11,273 nucleotides of DNA from Planctomycetes bacterium UBA2386. Lineage in GTDB: Bacteria; Planctomycetota; UBA1135; UBA2386. Location of the stretch: positions 6,846 to 18,118 of the forward strand of contig DDSQ01000092.1 in assembly GCA_002343845.1 (NCBI GenBank), in the 5' to 3' direction. Below, piece after piece: positions 1 to 6,266 of this stretch (positions are counted from its first letter, which is position 1; each line of letters opens with the position of its first letter). The notes under the pieces were generated by a model. That model did no database searches and was not told the DNA's origin. It saw only the letters and a list, made by a program, of their open reading frames with translations. The position numbers and the translations under genes are program-made.

Positions 1-926
1 GCCGAGCCGAGCACCCAGCGGCCGAGCACGATCAGGGGCACCACCACGCCAGCACCGAGATAGACCGCAGGCAGCAGCAGCGCTGGCCAGCGCCAACCGC
101 CGAGCGGGCGAAGGGGCAGCGGGCGTACGACGCCACGATCGGGCGCCTGTGCGCGCAGCCGCAGCGCAGCCCAGGCCAGGCACAGCAGTGCGGCGATGAA
201 CGGCAGGGCGGCGACGATCGGGCTCTGCAGTTCTTCGAACGTGGTGCCGACCGATCGCCGCGTCCAGCGCGCGAAGACGCCCTCGGCGTAGGTGTGCCAG
301 GTCTTGCCCTTCACGGTCAGGAACTCGGGCACGCCGTGGTCGGCGACGGTGAACACGAACGCGAGCAGGCTGCCGGCCAGCAGTTCGGGGGCGATCGAAC
401 GCAGCAGCCACCGTTCGGCGCGCGCGCGCCCGCGCAGCACCAGCGCTGCCTCGTAGGCGCGGCCGTCGACGGCGCGCAGGCCACGTGCGGCGAGCACCGC
501 GACGAACGGTGCATGCGCGACGCCGAGCAGGATCGCGCATGGCCAGAAGCCCGCGACCGGGAACAGGTCGGCGAAGCCCATCGCGACGAAGATCGGCGGC
601 AGGACGAGCGGGGCGATGCCGAGCGGCCCCAGCCACGTGGCACCCGGGAGATCGCGCCGAACGCACAGCCAGGCGTGGCCGCCGCCGAGCAGCAGCGAGA
701 GGAAGGTCGCGGCACCGCCGAGCAGCAGCGAGTCGCGCACCTGCGCGAGCACGGCGCCGTCGTCCGCCAGCGCTGCCCACGCGCGCAGCGTGAACCCGTC
801 TGGTCCGGCGAGCGTCTGCGCGGCGAGCAGGACCAGCGGTCCGAGCACGAACACCGCGAGGAAGCCGAGCGCCAGCCACAGCGGCGCGCGGGTGAGCGCG
901 CCGGCGATGGCTCGCGTCGTGTTCAC
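1..926 (-). CDS. ABC transporter permease, iron(III)/thiamine type (3' end beyond window)
   Basis: Inner-membrane permease of a binding-protein-dependent importer, of the FbpB/ThiP-like class that moves ferric iron, thiamine or similar small substrates. My translation gives about 308 codons, open to the left edge, so the C-terminus is missing. Hydrophobic segments lie near residues 15-39, 66-88, 99-121 and 130-146. The cytoplasmic EAA loop that docks the ATPase is clear at about residues 158-182 (YEAALVLRGRARAERWLL, then the IAPEL end). A further hydrophobic stretch begins just before the edge, as expected for the double-length two-domain permeases of this class. The GTG start at 926-924 overlaps the TGA of the upstream binding-protein gene (GTGA, 923-926), which indicates translational coupling. 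The ATPase gene is not in the window and may lie further left. The permease assignment is firm; the substrate is inferred from the neighbouring binding protein. Confidence 0.85.
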   Translation of the reverse strand, partial: MNTTRAIAGALTRAPLWLALGFLAVFVLGPLVLLAAQTLAGPDGFTLRAWAALADDGAVLAQVRDSLLLGGAATFLSLLLGGGHAWLCVRRDLPGATWLGPLGIAPLVLPPIFVAMGFADLFPVAGFWPCAILLGVAHAPFVAVLAARGLRAVDGRAYEAALVLRGRARAERWLLRSIAPELLAGSLLAFVFTVADHGVPEFLTVKGKTWHTYAEGVFARWTRRSVGTTFEELQSPIVAALPFIAALLCLAWAALRLRAQAPDRGVVRPLPLRPLGGWRWPALLLPAVYLGAGVVVPLIVLGRWVLGS

Positions 927-1936
927 TGCGCCCAGCGCTGGTTGAAGTCGCGGTCGCAGCGCAGCAGGTCGGCGCCGACCTGGTTGACGTCCCACGCCAT
1001 CATCCGGAAGGCGCCGAGTCCCTTCACGGCGGGGTCCGCCGGGCTCGGGATGCCCTTGCGCAACGGGATCTGGGCGCTCTCGGCGGCCGCCAGCAACGCC
1101 TCGGTCTCGCGCCGCAGGATCGCGTCGATCAGCTTCTTGGCGCCCTCCTGGTCCGGCCCGCCGGCGACGAGGCCGACGGCGTTCGGGATCAGCATCGTGC
1201 CGATGCCGCCGTCGTGCTGGTCGGGGAACACGCACGCGACCGGGTGGCCCTTCGCCTTCGCGACGTGGTAGTCGTCGGTGTCGGTGAACGCCCACGGCAG
1301 CTGCCCGTCGCGCACCGCGCGCATCGTGGCGCCGTTGCTGGTCAGGAACTGCACGTCGTTGGCGAACAGCGCGTCGACGAAGCCCTGGAACTCCTTCTCG
1401 CCGAGCACGCCGCGCAGCGCCGCGAAGTGCGTCAGCGTCGTGCCGCGCAGCGGTCGCGCCACGGCGCACTTGCCGCGCCACTTCGGATCGACGAGGTCGC
1501 GGTAGCTGCTTGGCCACGTCGCCGGATCGGGCAGCAGTTCGGTGTTGACGATCAGCACGCGGGCGCGCGCCGCGAACCCGGTCCAGCGATGCTCGGCATC
1601 CTTCCACTCCGGCGGAATGTCTGCGGCGCTCGGCGACTGGTAGGGCGCGAGCAACCCCATCTGCGCGAGCTTCGCGACCTGCGCGCTCTCGTTGCACCAG
1701 AACACCGACGCCCGCGGGTTGCCGCGTTCCTCGACCAGCGCGTTGACGAGGCCGACGGTCTTGTTGGCCTCGGTGTCGTGGCGTTGCGTCAGGTCGAGTT
1801 GCAGTTCCTTGGCGAAGCCGTCGAGCAACGGCCGGCTGAACTGCTCGTCGAGGGCGACGTAGACCGTGGGGCCGGTGGGTGCGCCGCCGCACGCGGCGAG
1901 CAGCAACGAGAGGACGACGGGCAGGGCGTGGCGCAT
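923..1936 (-). CDS. Iron(III)-type ABC transporter substrate-binding lipoprotein
   Basis: Periplasmic solute-binding protein that captures substrate for the adjacent permease; 337 aa, a normal length for the family. A lipoprotein signal is visible: hydrophobic residues 5-15 and a lipobox LAAC with the lipidated Cys at 16. Motifs of the FbpA/FutA-like (PBP2) family follow: a first strand VYVALDEQFSRPLLDGF (25-41), DTEANKTVGLVNAL (54-67), VFW (78-80), WTGFAARARVLIVNT (118-132), DPKWRGK (150-156) and FTDTDD (217-222). The tandem tyrosines that bind Fe3+ in FbpA are not evident; only one Tyr (223) follows the TDTDD motif. Iron is therefore a family-level guess, and another metal complex, thiamine or a phosphonate is possible. 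The gene lies 36 bases after the phosphatase-cytochrome gene and is coupled to the permease through a 4-base overlap. No clear Shine-Dalgarno sequence precedes the ATG. Confidence 0.85.
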   Translation of the reverse strand: MRHALPVVLSLLLAACGGAPTGPTVYVALDEQFSRPLLDGFAKELQLDLTQRHDTEANKTVGLVNALVEERGNPRASVFWCNESAQVAKLAQMGLLAPYQSPSAADIPPEWKDAEHRWTGFAARARVLIVNTELLPDPATWPSSYRDLVDPKWRGKCAVARPLRGTTLTHFAALRGVLGEKEFQGFVDALFANDVQFLTSNGATMRAVRDGQLPWAFTDTDDYHVAKAKGHPVACVFPDQHDGGIGTMLIPNAVGLVAGGPDQEGAKKLIDAILRRETEALLAAAESAQIPLRKGIPSPADPAVKGLGAFRMMAWDVNQVGADLLRCDRDFNQRWAQ

Positions 1937-1972
1937 GGGCGTCGGCGGTCGTGGTCGGAAGCTAGGGGCCGG

Positions 1973-2923
1973 TCACCGGTCGCGGTAGACGACGTGGCAC
2001 TCCTTGCAGCCCTTGGTGATCGTCGTGAGCTGCTTCTCGGCAGCCGCGGCGTCGTTGGCGCGCACGGCAGCATCGAGCGCCCGGCTGGCGTCGATCGACT
2101 TCTGCAGCTTCTGCTGGTAGTCGTCGGCCAGCGCCTTGCTCTCGGCGTCCTCGCGCAGATTGGCGAACAGGCTCGCGAGGCGCGCGGTCTCCTTCGCCGG
2201 CACCAGGTCCGGGTGATCGCCCGGCGGCTTCCAGCCAGCCTGGTGCGCCTGCTTGACGAGGTCGATCACCTGATCGATCTCTGCCATCGTGCCGACCATG
2301 CCGGAGACCTTCGCCACGCTCGGGAAGACGGCGGGGTCGACCCGCAACTCGGACCTGTTGGCCGGCTTCGCCTCGGCGACCGCCTGCCACAGTCCGGTGT
2401 AGTCCTTGGCCAGGCCCGACACCGCCATGCGTTCGTTCGCCTGGTCGGGAGTCAGCGTGCCGCACAGGACGAGAGCGGTGCCGAGCGCGGCCGAACTGCG
2501 GTGCTTGCCGTGGTGGCAGTGCACGTAGACCGGGCCGTCGCAGCTGGTGAGGGCTTGGGCGAGTTCGCGCTGCCGCGCGCGGGTGACGGTGTCGTAGCTG
2601 ATGGGCAGGTGCACGTAGCGCATGCCTAGCTTCTCGGCGAGCGCGACGTCGGGTGCGGCGCCGTCGACGCTGACCACCGTCTTGATGCCCATGGCCGCGA
2701 GCGTGCGCAGGCCTTCGGCGCCTTCCGGCTGGCCGCCGCCGACCACGTTGGGCGCGTAGGTGACCACGTTGTGCAGGCCGGGCAGGTGCTCGGCCTTCGT
2801 CGCGCCCGGCACCGGCATCGCCGCACCGTAGCTGTGCTCGCCCGGGCCCGACTGGCACCCGGTCGCCACGGCAAGGGCGAGGGCGGCGACGAGGGGGAGG
2901 CGGAGCGTGGACCTGCTGGTCAT
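1973..2923 (-). CDS. Lipoprotein fusing a DUF442-like cysteine phosphatase to a cytochrome c'-type heme motif
   Basis: Exported protein of 316 aa. The N-terminus is a lipoprotein signal (hydrophobic 8-20, ATGC with Cys 23; position -3 is Ala rather than the usual Leu). Residues about 45-185 resemble the dual-specificity / DUF442 (beta-lactamase-hydrolase-like) phosphatase fold: a GGGQPE entry motif (62-67), a GIKTVVSVDG strand (79-88), and the signature HCHHGKHRSS at 135-144. This signature satisfies C-X5-R with catalytic Cys 136 and Arg 142. Residues about 205-316 are helix-rich and end in CKECHVVYR (306-314), the CXXCH-XX-Y-[RK] fingerprint at the extreme C-terminus of class II cytochromes c'. 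It would thus be a periplasmic or membrane-anchored heme protein with a phosphatase head; activity and substrate are unknown. AGGGAGGG precedes the ATG by 2 bases. It lies 27 bases after the sigma-54 activator gene and leads into the ABC transporter genes. Confidence 0.85.
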   Translation of the reverse strand: MTSRSTLRLPLVAALALAVATGCQSGPGEHSYGAAMPVPGATKAEHLPGLHNVVTYAPNVVGGGQPEGAEGLRTLAAMGIKTVVSVDGAAPDVALAEKLGMRYVHLPISYDTVTRARQRELAQALTSCDGPVYVHCHHGKHRSSAALGTALVLCGTLTPDQANERMAVSGLAKDYTGLWQAVAEAKPANRSELRVDPAVFPSVAKVSGMVGTMAEIDQVIDLVKQAHQAGWKPPGDHPDLVPAKETARLASLFANLREDAESKALADDYQQKLQKSIDASRALDAAVRANDAAAAEKQLTTITKGCKECHVVYRDR

Positions 2924-2934
2924 GGCCCTCCCTA

Positions 2935-2950
2935 GGCAACGGCCGTGCCG
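2935..2950 (-). promoter_or_regulatory. Candidate sigma-54 (-24/-12) promoter for the phosphatase-cytochrome gene
   Basis: Read on the minus strand, the site is CGGCACGGCCGTTGCC. It matches GGCACG-N4-TTGC of the consensus TGGCACG-N4-TTGCW with exact spacing: 10 bases between the -24 GG and the -12 GC. Only the first T and the final W differ. It fills the 27-base gap between an activator with a GAFTGA loop and the next gene. One caution is that the -12 GC ends 12 bases before the ATG, so a canonical start point would give an almost leaderless message and leave the purine-rich Shine-Dalgarno-like run untranscribed. The region also contains an 8-base palindrome (ACGGCCGT). Confidence 0.45.
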
Positions 2951-4342
2951 TCATCCACGCGAGGGGCGCAGTTCCTTGCCCTCGAGTCCCAGCTCCCGCA
3001 GCCGGCGATGCAGGTGACCGCGGGAAATGCCCGACTGCTGGGCCGCGGCGGTGACGTTCCCGCGGCAGCGCTGCAGCAGGTTGGCGAAGTAGATGCGGTC
3101 GAAGCGAACCCGGGCCTCGTCGTAACGGTCGTCCCCGGGCGTGGCTGGCGGCGTGGCTTCGACCTGGTTCCCCCGCACTTCCGCCGGCAGGTCGGCGACG
3201 CCGATGGCGCCGCGGGGTCCGGCGAACACCACCATGCGCTCGACCAGGTTCTCGAGCTCGCGCACGTTCCCGGGCCAGTCGTAGGCGGTCATCGCGGCCA
3301 TGGCGTCGGGGGTGAGCGTGTGCGTCGCGAGGCCGCCCTTCCCCAGCCGCTGCAGGGTCGTGGCGACCAGGGCCGGGATGTCTTCGCGGCGTTCGCGCAG
3401 CGGCGGCAGGCGCAGGGAAACGACGTCGAGGCGCCACAGCAACTCGGGCCGGAACATGCCGTTTCCGGCGAGGGCATGCAGGTCGCGGTTGGTCGCGGCG
3501 ACGATGCGCACATCGACGCGCACCGGGGCGGTCGCGCCGAGCGGCAGGAACTCGCGATCGGTCAGGAACCGCTCGATCTTGGCCTGCGCCGGCAGGCTCA
3601 TGTCGGCGATCTCGTCGAGGAACAACGTGCCCCCGGCGGCGCGCTGCAGCAGGCCGGCCTTGCCGCTGCGCGCGCCGGTGAACGCGCCGGCCTCGTGGCC
3701 GAACAGTTCGCTCTCGACCAGGGTGTCCGGCACGGCCGCGCAGTTGATCGCCACGAACGGCTGTGCCGCCCGCGGCGACCGCAGGTGCAGAGCCTTCGCC
3801 ACGAGGCCCTTGCCCGTGCCCGATTCGCCGAGCAGCAGCACCGAGGCATCGCTGGCGCCGAGCAGGTCGACCTGCCGGCGTACTTCGGCCATCGCCGGGC
3901 TGTGGGTGACGAGGCCGACGCCGCCGTCGGCGGCTGCCGTCAGGGTGCGCAACTGAAGGTTCTCGCGGGTGGCCTTGCGCAACCGCAGGGCGCGTTCGAT
4001 CCGCAGCTGCAACTCGTCGATCCGGAAGGGTTTGGTGATGAAGTCGGCGGCGCCGAGGTGCATCGCCTCGACGGCGGTGTCGACGGTGCCGTGCGCGGTC
4101 ATCAGCAGAACCACCGCGTCGGGGTCGATCGAGCGGATGCGCCCGAGCACCTGGCTGCCGTCGGCGCCGGGCATCCGCAGGTCGAGGATCGCCAGCGCGA
4201 ACCCGGCATGCCATTGCGCCATCGCGGCGTTGCCGTCGGGAACGGCGACGACGTCGTAGCCGAGGCGCTGCAGGCCTCGGCCCACGAAGTGGCGCATGCT
4301 CTCCTCGTCGTCGGCCAGAAGGATCGAAGGGCGTTCGGTCAC
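2951..4342 (-). CDS. NtrC-family sigma-54-dependent response regulator
   Basis: DNA-binding transcription activator that hydrolyses ATP to open sigma-54 promoters once phosphorylated by a partner kinase; 463 aa, typical for REC-AAA-HTH regulators. The receiver domain (about 5-120) has acidic Asp 11/12, phospho-acceptor Asp 54 in LDLRMPG, Thr 82 and Lys 104 in TKPF. The AAA+ domain has Walker A GESGTGKG (172-179), the sigma-54-contacting GAFTGA loop (219-224) and Walker B LFLDEI (240-245). The last 45 residues form a Fis-type helix-turn-helix (NVTAAAQQSGISRGHLHRRL). I chose the GTG at 4342 because the frame opens further only through a TTG at 4441, the extra 33 residues look non-coding, and the receiver domain begins immediately after this GTG. 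No good Shine-Dalgarno sequence precedes it. Neighbours suggest phosphorylation by one or both nearby kinases and control of the genes downstream. Confidence 0.93.
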   Translation of the reverse strand: MTERPSILLADDEESMRHFVGRGLQRLGYDVVAVPDGNAAMAQWHAGFALAILDLRMPGADGSQVLGRIRSIDPDAVVLLMTAHGTVDTAVEAMHLGAADFITKPFRIDELQLRIERALRLRKATRENLQLRTLTAAADGGVGLVTHSPAMAEVRRQVDLLGASDASVLLLGESGTGKGLVAKALHLRSPRAAQPFVAINCAAVPDTLVESELFGHEAGAFTGARSGKAGLLQRAAGGTLFLDEIADMSLPAQAKIERFLTDREFLPLGATAPVRVDVRIVAATNRDLHALAGNGMFRPELLWRLDVVSLRLPPLRERREDIPALVATTLQRLGKGGLATHTLTPDAMAAMTAYDWPGNVRELENLVERMVVFAGPRGAIGVADLPAEVRGNQVEATPPATPGDDRYDEARVRFDRIYFANLLQRCRGNVTAAAQQSGISRGHLHRRLRELGLEGKELRPSRG

Positions 4343-4353
4343 GGGGCTGGGAT

Positions 4354-4428
4354 CGCAAACGGCGTGTCGCGGCCGGGTAGCCGCCGGGGGAGGGTGGGTC
4401 GCTGGGAACTGTGCTACTTCTGCGACAC
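4354..4428. repeat. Outward-facing inverted repeat in a divergent intergenic region
   Basis: The 222-base region between the activator and hybrid kinase genes holds two inverted copies of a 17-base element: minus strand 4370-4354 and plus strand 4412-4428. The inner 10 bases (GCGACACGCC) are identical; the full arms agree at 14 of 17 positions. Centre-to-centre distance is about 58 bases. Each copy points toward one of the two divergent genes. It could be a pair of activator or repressor sites, or two divergent promoters sharing one recognition sequence. Nothing else clear is visible in the rest of the region. Confidence 0.6.
4355..4369 (-). promoter_or_regulatory. Weak -24/-12-like element upstream of the sigma-54 activator gene
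   Basis: On the minus strand the site reads CGACACGCCGTTTGC, which resembles the sigma-54 consensus GGCACG-N4-TTGC with correct spacing but with A in place of the second, highly conserved G at -24. It is one arm of the inverted repeat. As at the phosphatase gene, the GC ends exactly 12 bases before the start codon. It could mean autoregulation of the activator, or the resemblance may be chance. Confidence 0.2.
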
Positions 4429-4565
4429 GCCTGTTCCGCAAGCGTAACGGGCTCGGCGGGCCGACCAGGAGTGCCTGCCCGACTCAGGTTGGCCGGGACA
4501 CGGGGTCGATGACGAAGCCGAATGCCGATCCGCCGAGGTTCCCGAGGGCGGCAACGAGGGGATGC

Positions 4566-6266
4566 ATGAGTTCCCGGCCGCTGCGCATCCTCGTTGTCGA
4601 CGAGGACCCGGAGACGCTCGCGACCTACCAACGGGTGTTGGCCACCCTCGGGGGCGACGCCGCTCCGCCCGAACTGATCCTGGTGCGGCAGGGGCAGCAG
4701 GCGATCGACGCGGTGGCGCGGTCCACGGCGAGCGGTGGCGTGGCGATGGCCTTCGTCGACCTGCACCTGACCTCGGCGATCGACGGTCTGGCGACGATCG
4801 AGCACCTGTGGACGCTCGACACCGATCTGCAGGTGGTGGTCGCGAGCGGTGCAGCCGATGCGCCGTGGGCCGACATCGCTCGGCGCTTCGGCTCGACGGA
4901 CCGCCTGCTGTTCGTGAAGAAGCCGTTCGACCCGGTGGTCGTGCGCCAGCTCGCGATGGCGTTGTGTCGGAAGCGCGACCTGCTGCGCGCGGCGCGGCAG
5001 CGCGAACGCAAGCTCGAGCAGGGCGTCGCCGAGCGCACGCGGGATCTGGCGGCCGCATTGCGTCGCACGGAAGAGGCTGCGCAGTCGCGCATGCGCTTCC
5101 TCGCCAACATGAGCCACGAGATCCGCACGCCGCTGACGGCGATCCTCGGCTTCGCCGAGATGCTGCGCGATCCGGCCGCAGCCGACGAACACGACGCGCA
5201 CACCGAGATCATCGACCGCAACTGCCGCCACCTGCTGCAGCTCGTCAACGACGTGCTCGATCTCTCGAAGCTCGAGGCCGGACAGTTGCTGTTCGAGTCG
5301 TCGTCGACCGATGTCGCCCGGCTGATCGCCGACGTGCTCGCGTCGCTGCGGCCGCTGGCGACGGCAAAGGGCCTGGCGCTCACGGGAGAACTCGTCGGTC
5401 CGTGCCCGCGAACGCTGCACACCGACGGCATGCGCTTGCGCCAGATCCTGTTCAACCTGGTGAGCAACGCGGTGAAGTTCACGTCGCACGGGGGGGTGCG
5501 GCTGCGCGTCGGAGTGGTGGATCGTGACGGCGACGCCAGGCAGCTCGCGATCGCCGTTGCGGACACCGGGATCGGCATCGAGGCGTCGCAGCTCGCGGCG
5601 CTGTTTCAGCCGTTCGTGCAGGCCGATGCTTCGACCTCGCGGCGTTTCGGCGGCACCGGCCTCGGCCTCTCGATCTCCAAGCACCTCGCGAACCGGCTCG
5701 GCGGCGATGTCGTCGCCACCAGCGATGTCGGCGTCGGCAGCGTGTTCACGTTGACGTTGCCGCTCGGCAAGGCGCTCGATGGCCCCTTGCTGACGACGCT
5801 CGACGACCTCGAACGCACGGCGTCGGTCCCGGCGGTCGCGCCATCGCGTCTCGCGGGGCGCATCCTGCTCGCCGACGACGGCCCCGACAATCGCCGCCTG
5901 CTCTCGCGCATCCTCGAGCGCGCCGGGGCCTCGGTCGTCGCCGTGGCCGACGGTGCCCAGGCGGTCGCGGCGGCCCAGGCCGCCGTGGCTGCGCAGCAGC
6001 CGTTCGACGTCGTGTTGATGGACGTGCAGATGCCCGTGATGGACGGCTACGCCGCGGTCCGGCGTCTGCGCGAACTCGGCATCCGCTGGCCGATCGTGGC
6101 GCTGACTGCCCACGCGATGGAGGGCGACCGCGACCGCTGCCTGGCCGAAGGCTGCGACGGCTACGAAACCAAGCCGGTGCGCGCGGATCGCCTGATCGCC
6201 ACCTGCGCCCGGTTCGCCGACACGCTCACGGCGCCGCCGAGCGACGCACCGGCAACCGGACGGTGA
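4566..6266 (+). CDS. Soluble hybrid histidine kinase, REC-HisKA-HATPase-REC
   Basis: Cytoplasmic signalling kinase, 566 aa, with no membrane segment. The N-terminal receiver (about 7-130) has Asp 12/14, phospho-acceptor Asp 65 in FVDLHL and Lys 119 in VKKPF; the usual Thr/Ser position reads ASG. A coiled-coil linker (145-178) leads to HisKA with the H-box FLANMSHEIRTPL (His 184). HATPase_c follows: N-box LFNLVSN (295-301), G1 DTGIGI (333-338), G2 GGTGLGL (362-368). A C-terminal receiver (432-550) has LLADD, Asp 486 in LMDVQMPVMDG and Lys 536 in TKP. It is probably switched on through its own N-terminal receiver by another kinase, passing phosphate to its C-terminal receiver and then to an unseen Hpt protein. 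I chose ATG 4566 because the receiver begins at once and GAGGGG lies just upstream; ATG 4509 is an alternative. Divergent from the activator gene and convergent with the next kinase. Confidence 0.92.
   Translation: MSSRPLRILVVDEDPETLATYQRVLATLGGDAAPPELILVRQGQQAIDAVARSTASGGVAMAFVDLHLTSAIDGLATIEHLWTLDTDLQVVVASGAADAPWADIARRFGSTDRLLFVKKPFDPVVVRQLAMALCRKRDLLRAARQRERKLEQGVAERTRDLAAALRRTEEAAQSRMRFLANMSHEIRTPLTAILGFAEMLRDPAAADEHDAHTEIIDRNCRHLLQLVNDVLDLSKLEAGQLLFESSSTDVARLIADVLASLRPLATAKGLALTGELVGPCPRTLHTDGMRLRQILFNLVSNAVKFTSHGGVRLRVGVVDRDGDARQLAIAVADTGIGIEASQLAALFQPFVQADASTSRRFGGTGLGLSISKHLANRLGGDVVATSDVGVGSVFTLTLPLGKALDGPLLTTLDDLERTASVPAVAPSRLAGRILLADDGPDNRRLLSRILERAGASVVAVADGAQAVAAAQAAVAAQQPFDVVLMDVQMPVMDGYAAVRRLRELGIRWPIVALTAHAMEGDRDRCLAEGCDGYETKPVRADRLIATCARFADTLTAPPSDAPATGR

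Noticed and set aside
294..1271. Plus-strand frame opposite the ABC permease and binding-protein genes
   Set aside because: It is rich in Arg, Gln and Glu without motifs, while the minus strand encodes an EAA loop and a lipoprotein signal in the proper frames.
1995..2008. TGGCACTCCTTGCA on the plus strand, resembling a sigma-54 promoter
   Set aside because: Only 8 bases separate GG from GC instead of 10, and the sequence is the antisense of the heme-binding codons of the phosphatase-cytochrome gene with no plus-strand gene downstream.
4343..4441. Longer N-terminus for the sigma-54 activator starting at 4441
   Set aside because: The upstream start is a TTG, the extra 33 residues match nothing in the family, and the stretch carries the inverted repeat expected of a control region.
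4296..4565. Longer N-terminus for the hybrid kinase starting at 4296
   Set aside because: It would overlap the activator gene, and the added 90 residues are low-complexity and precede a complete receiver domain that begins right after the ATG at 4566.
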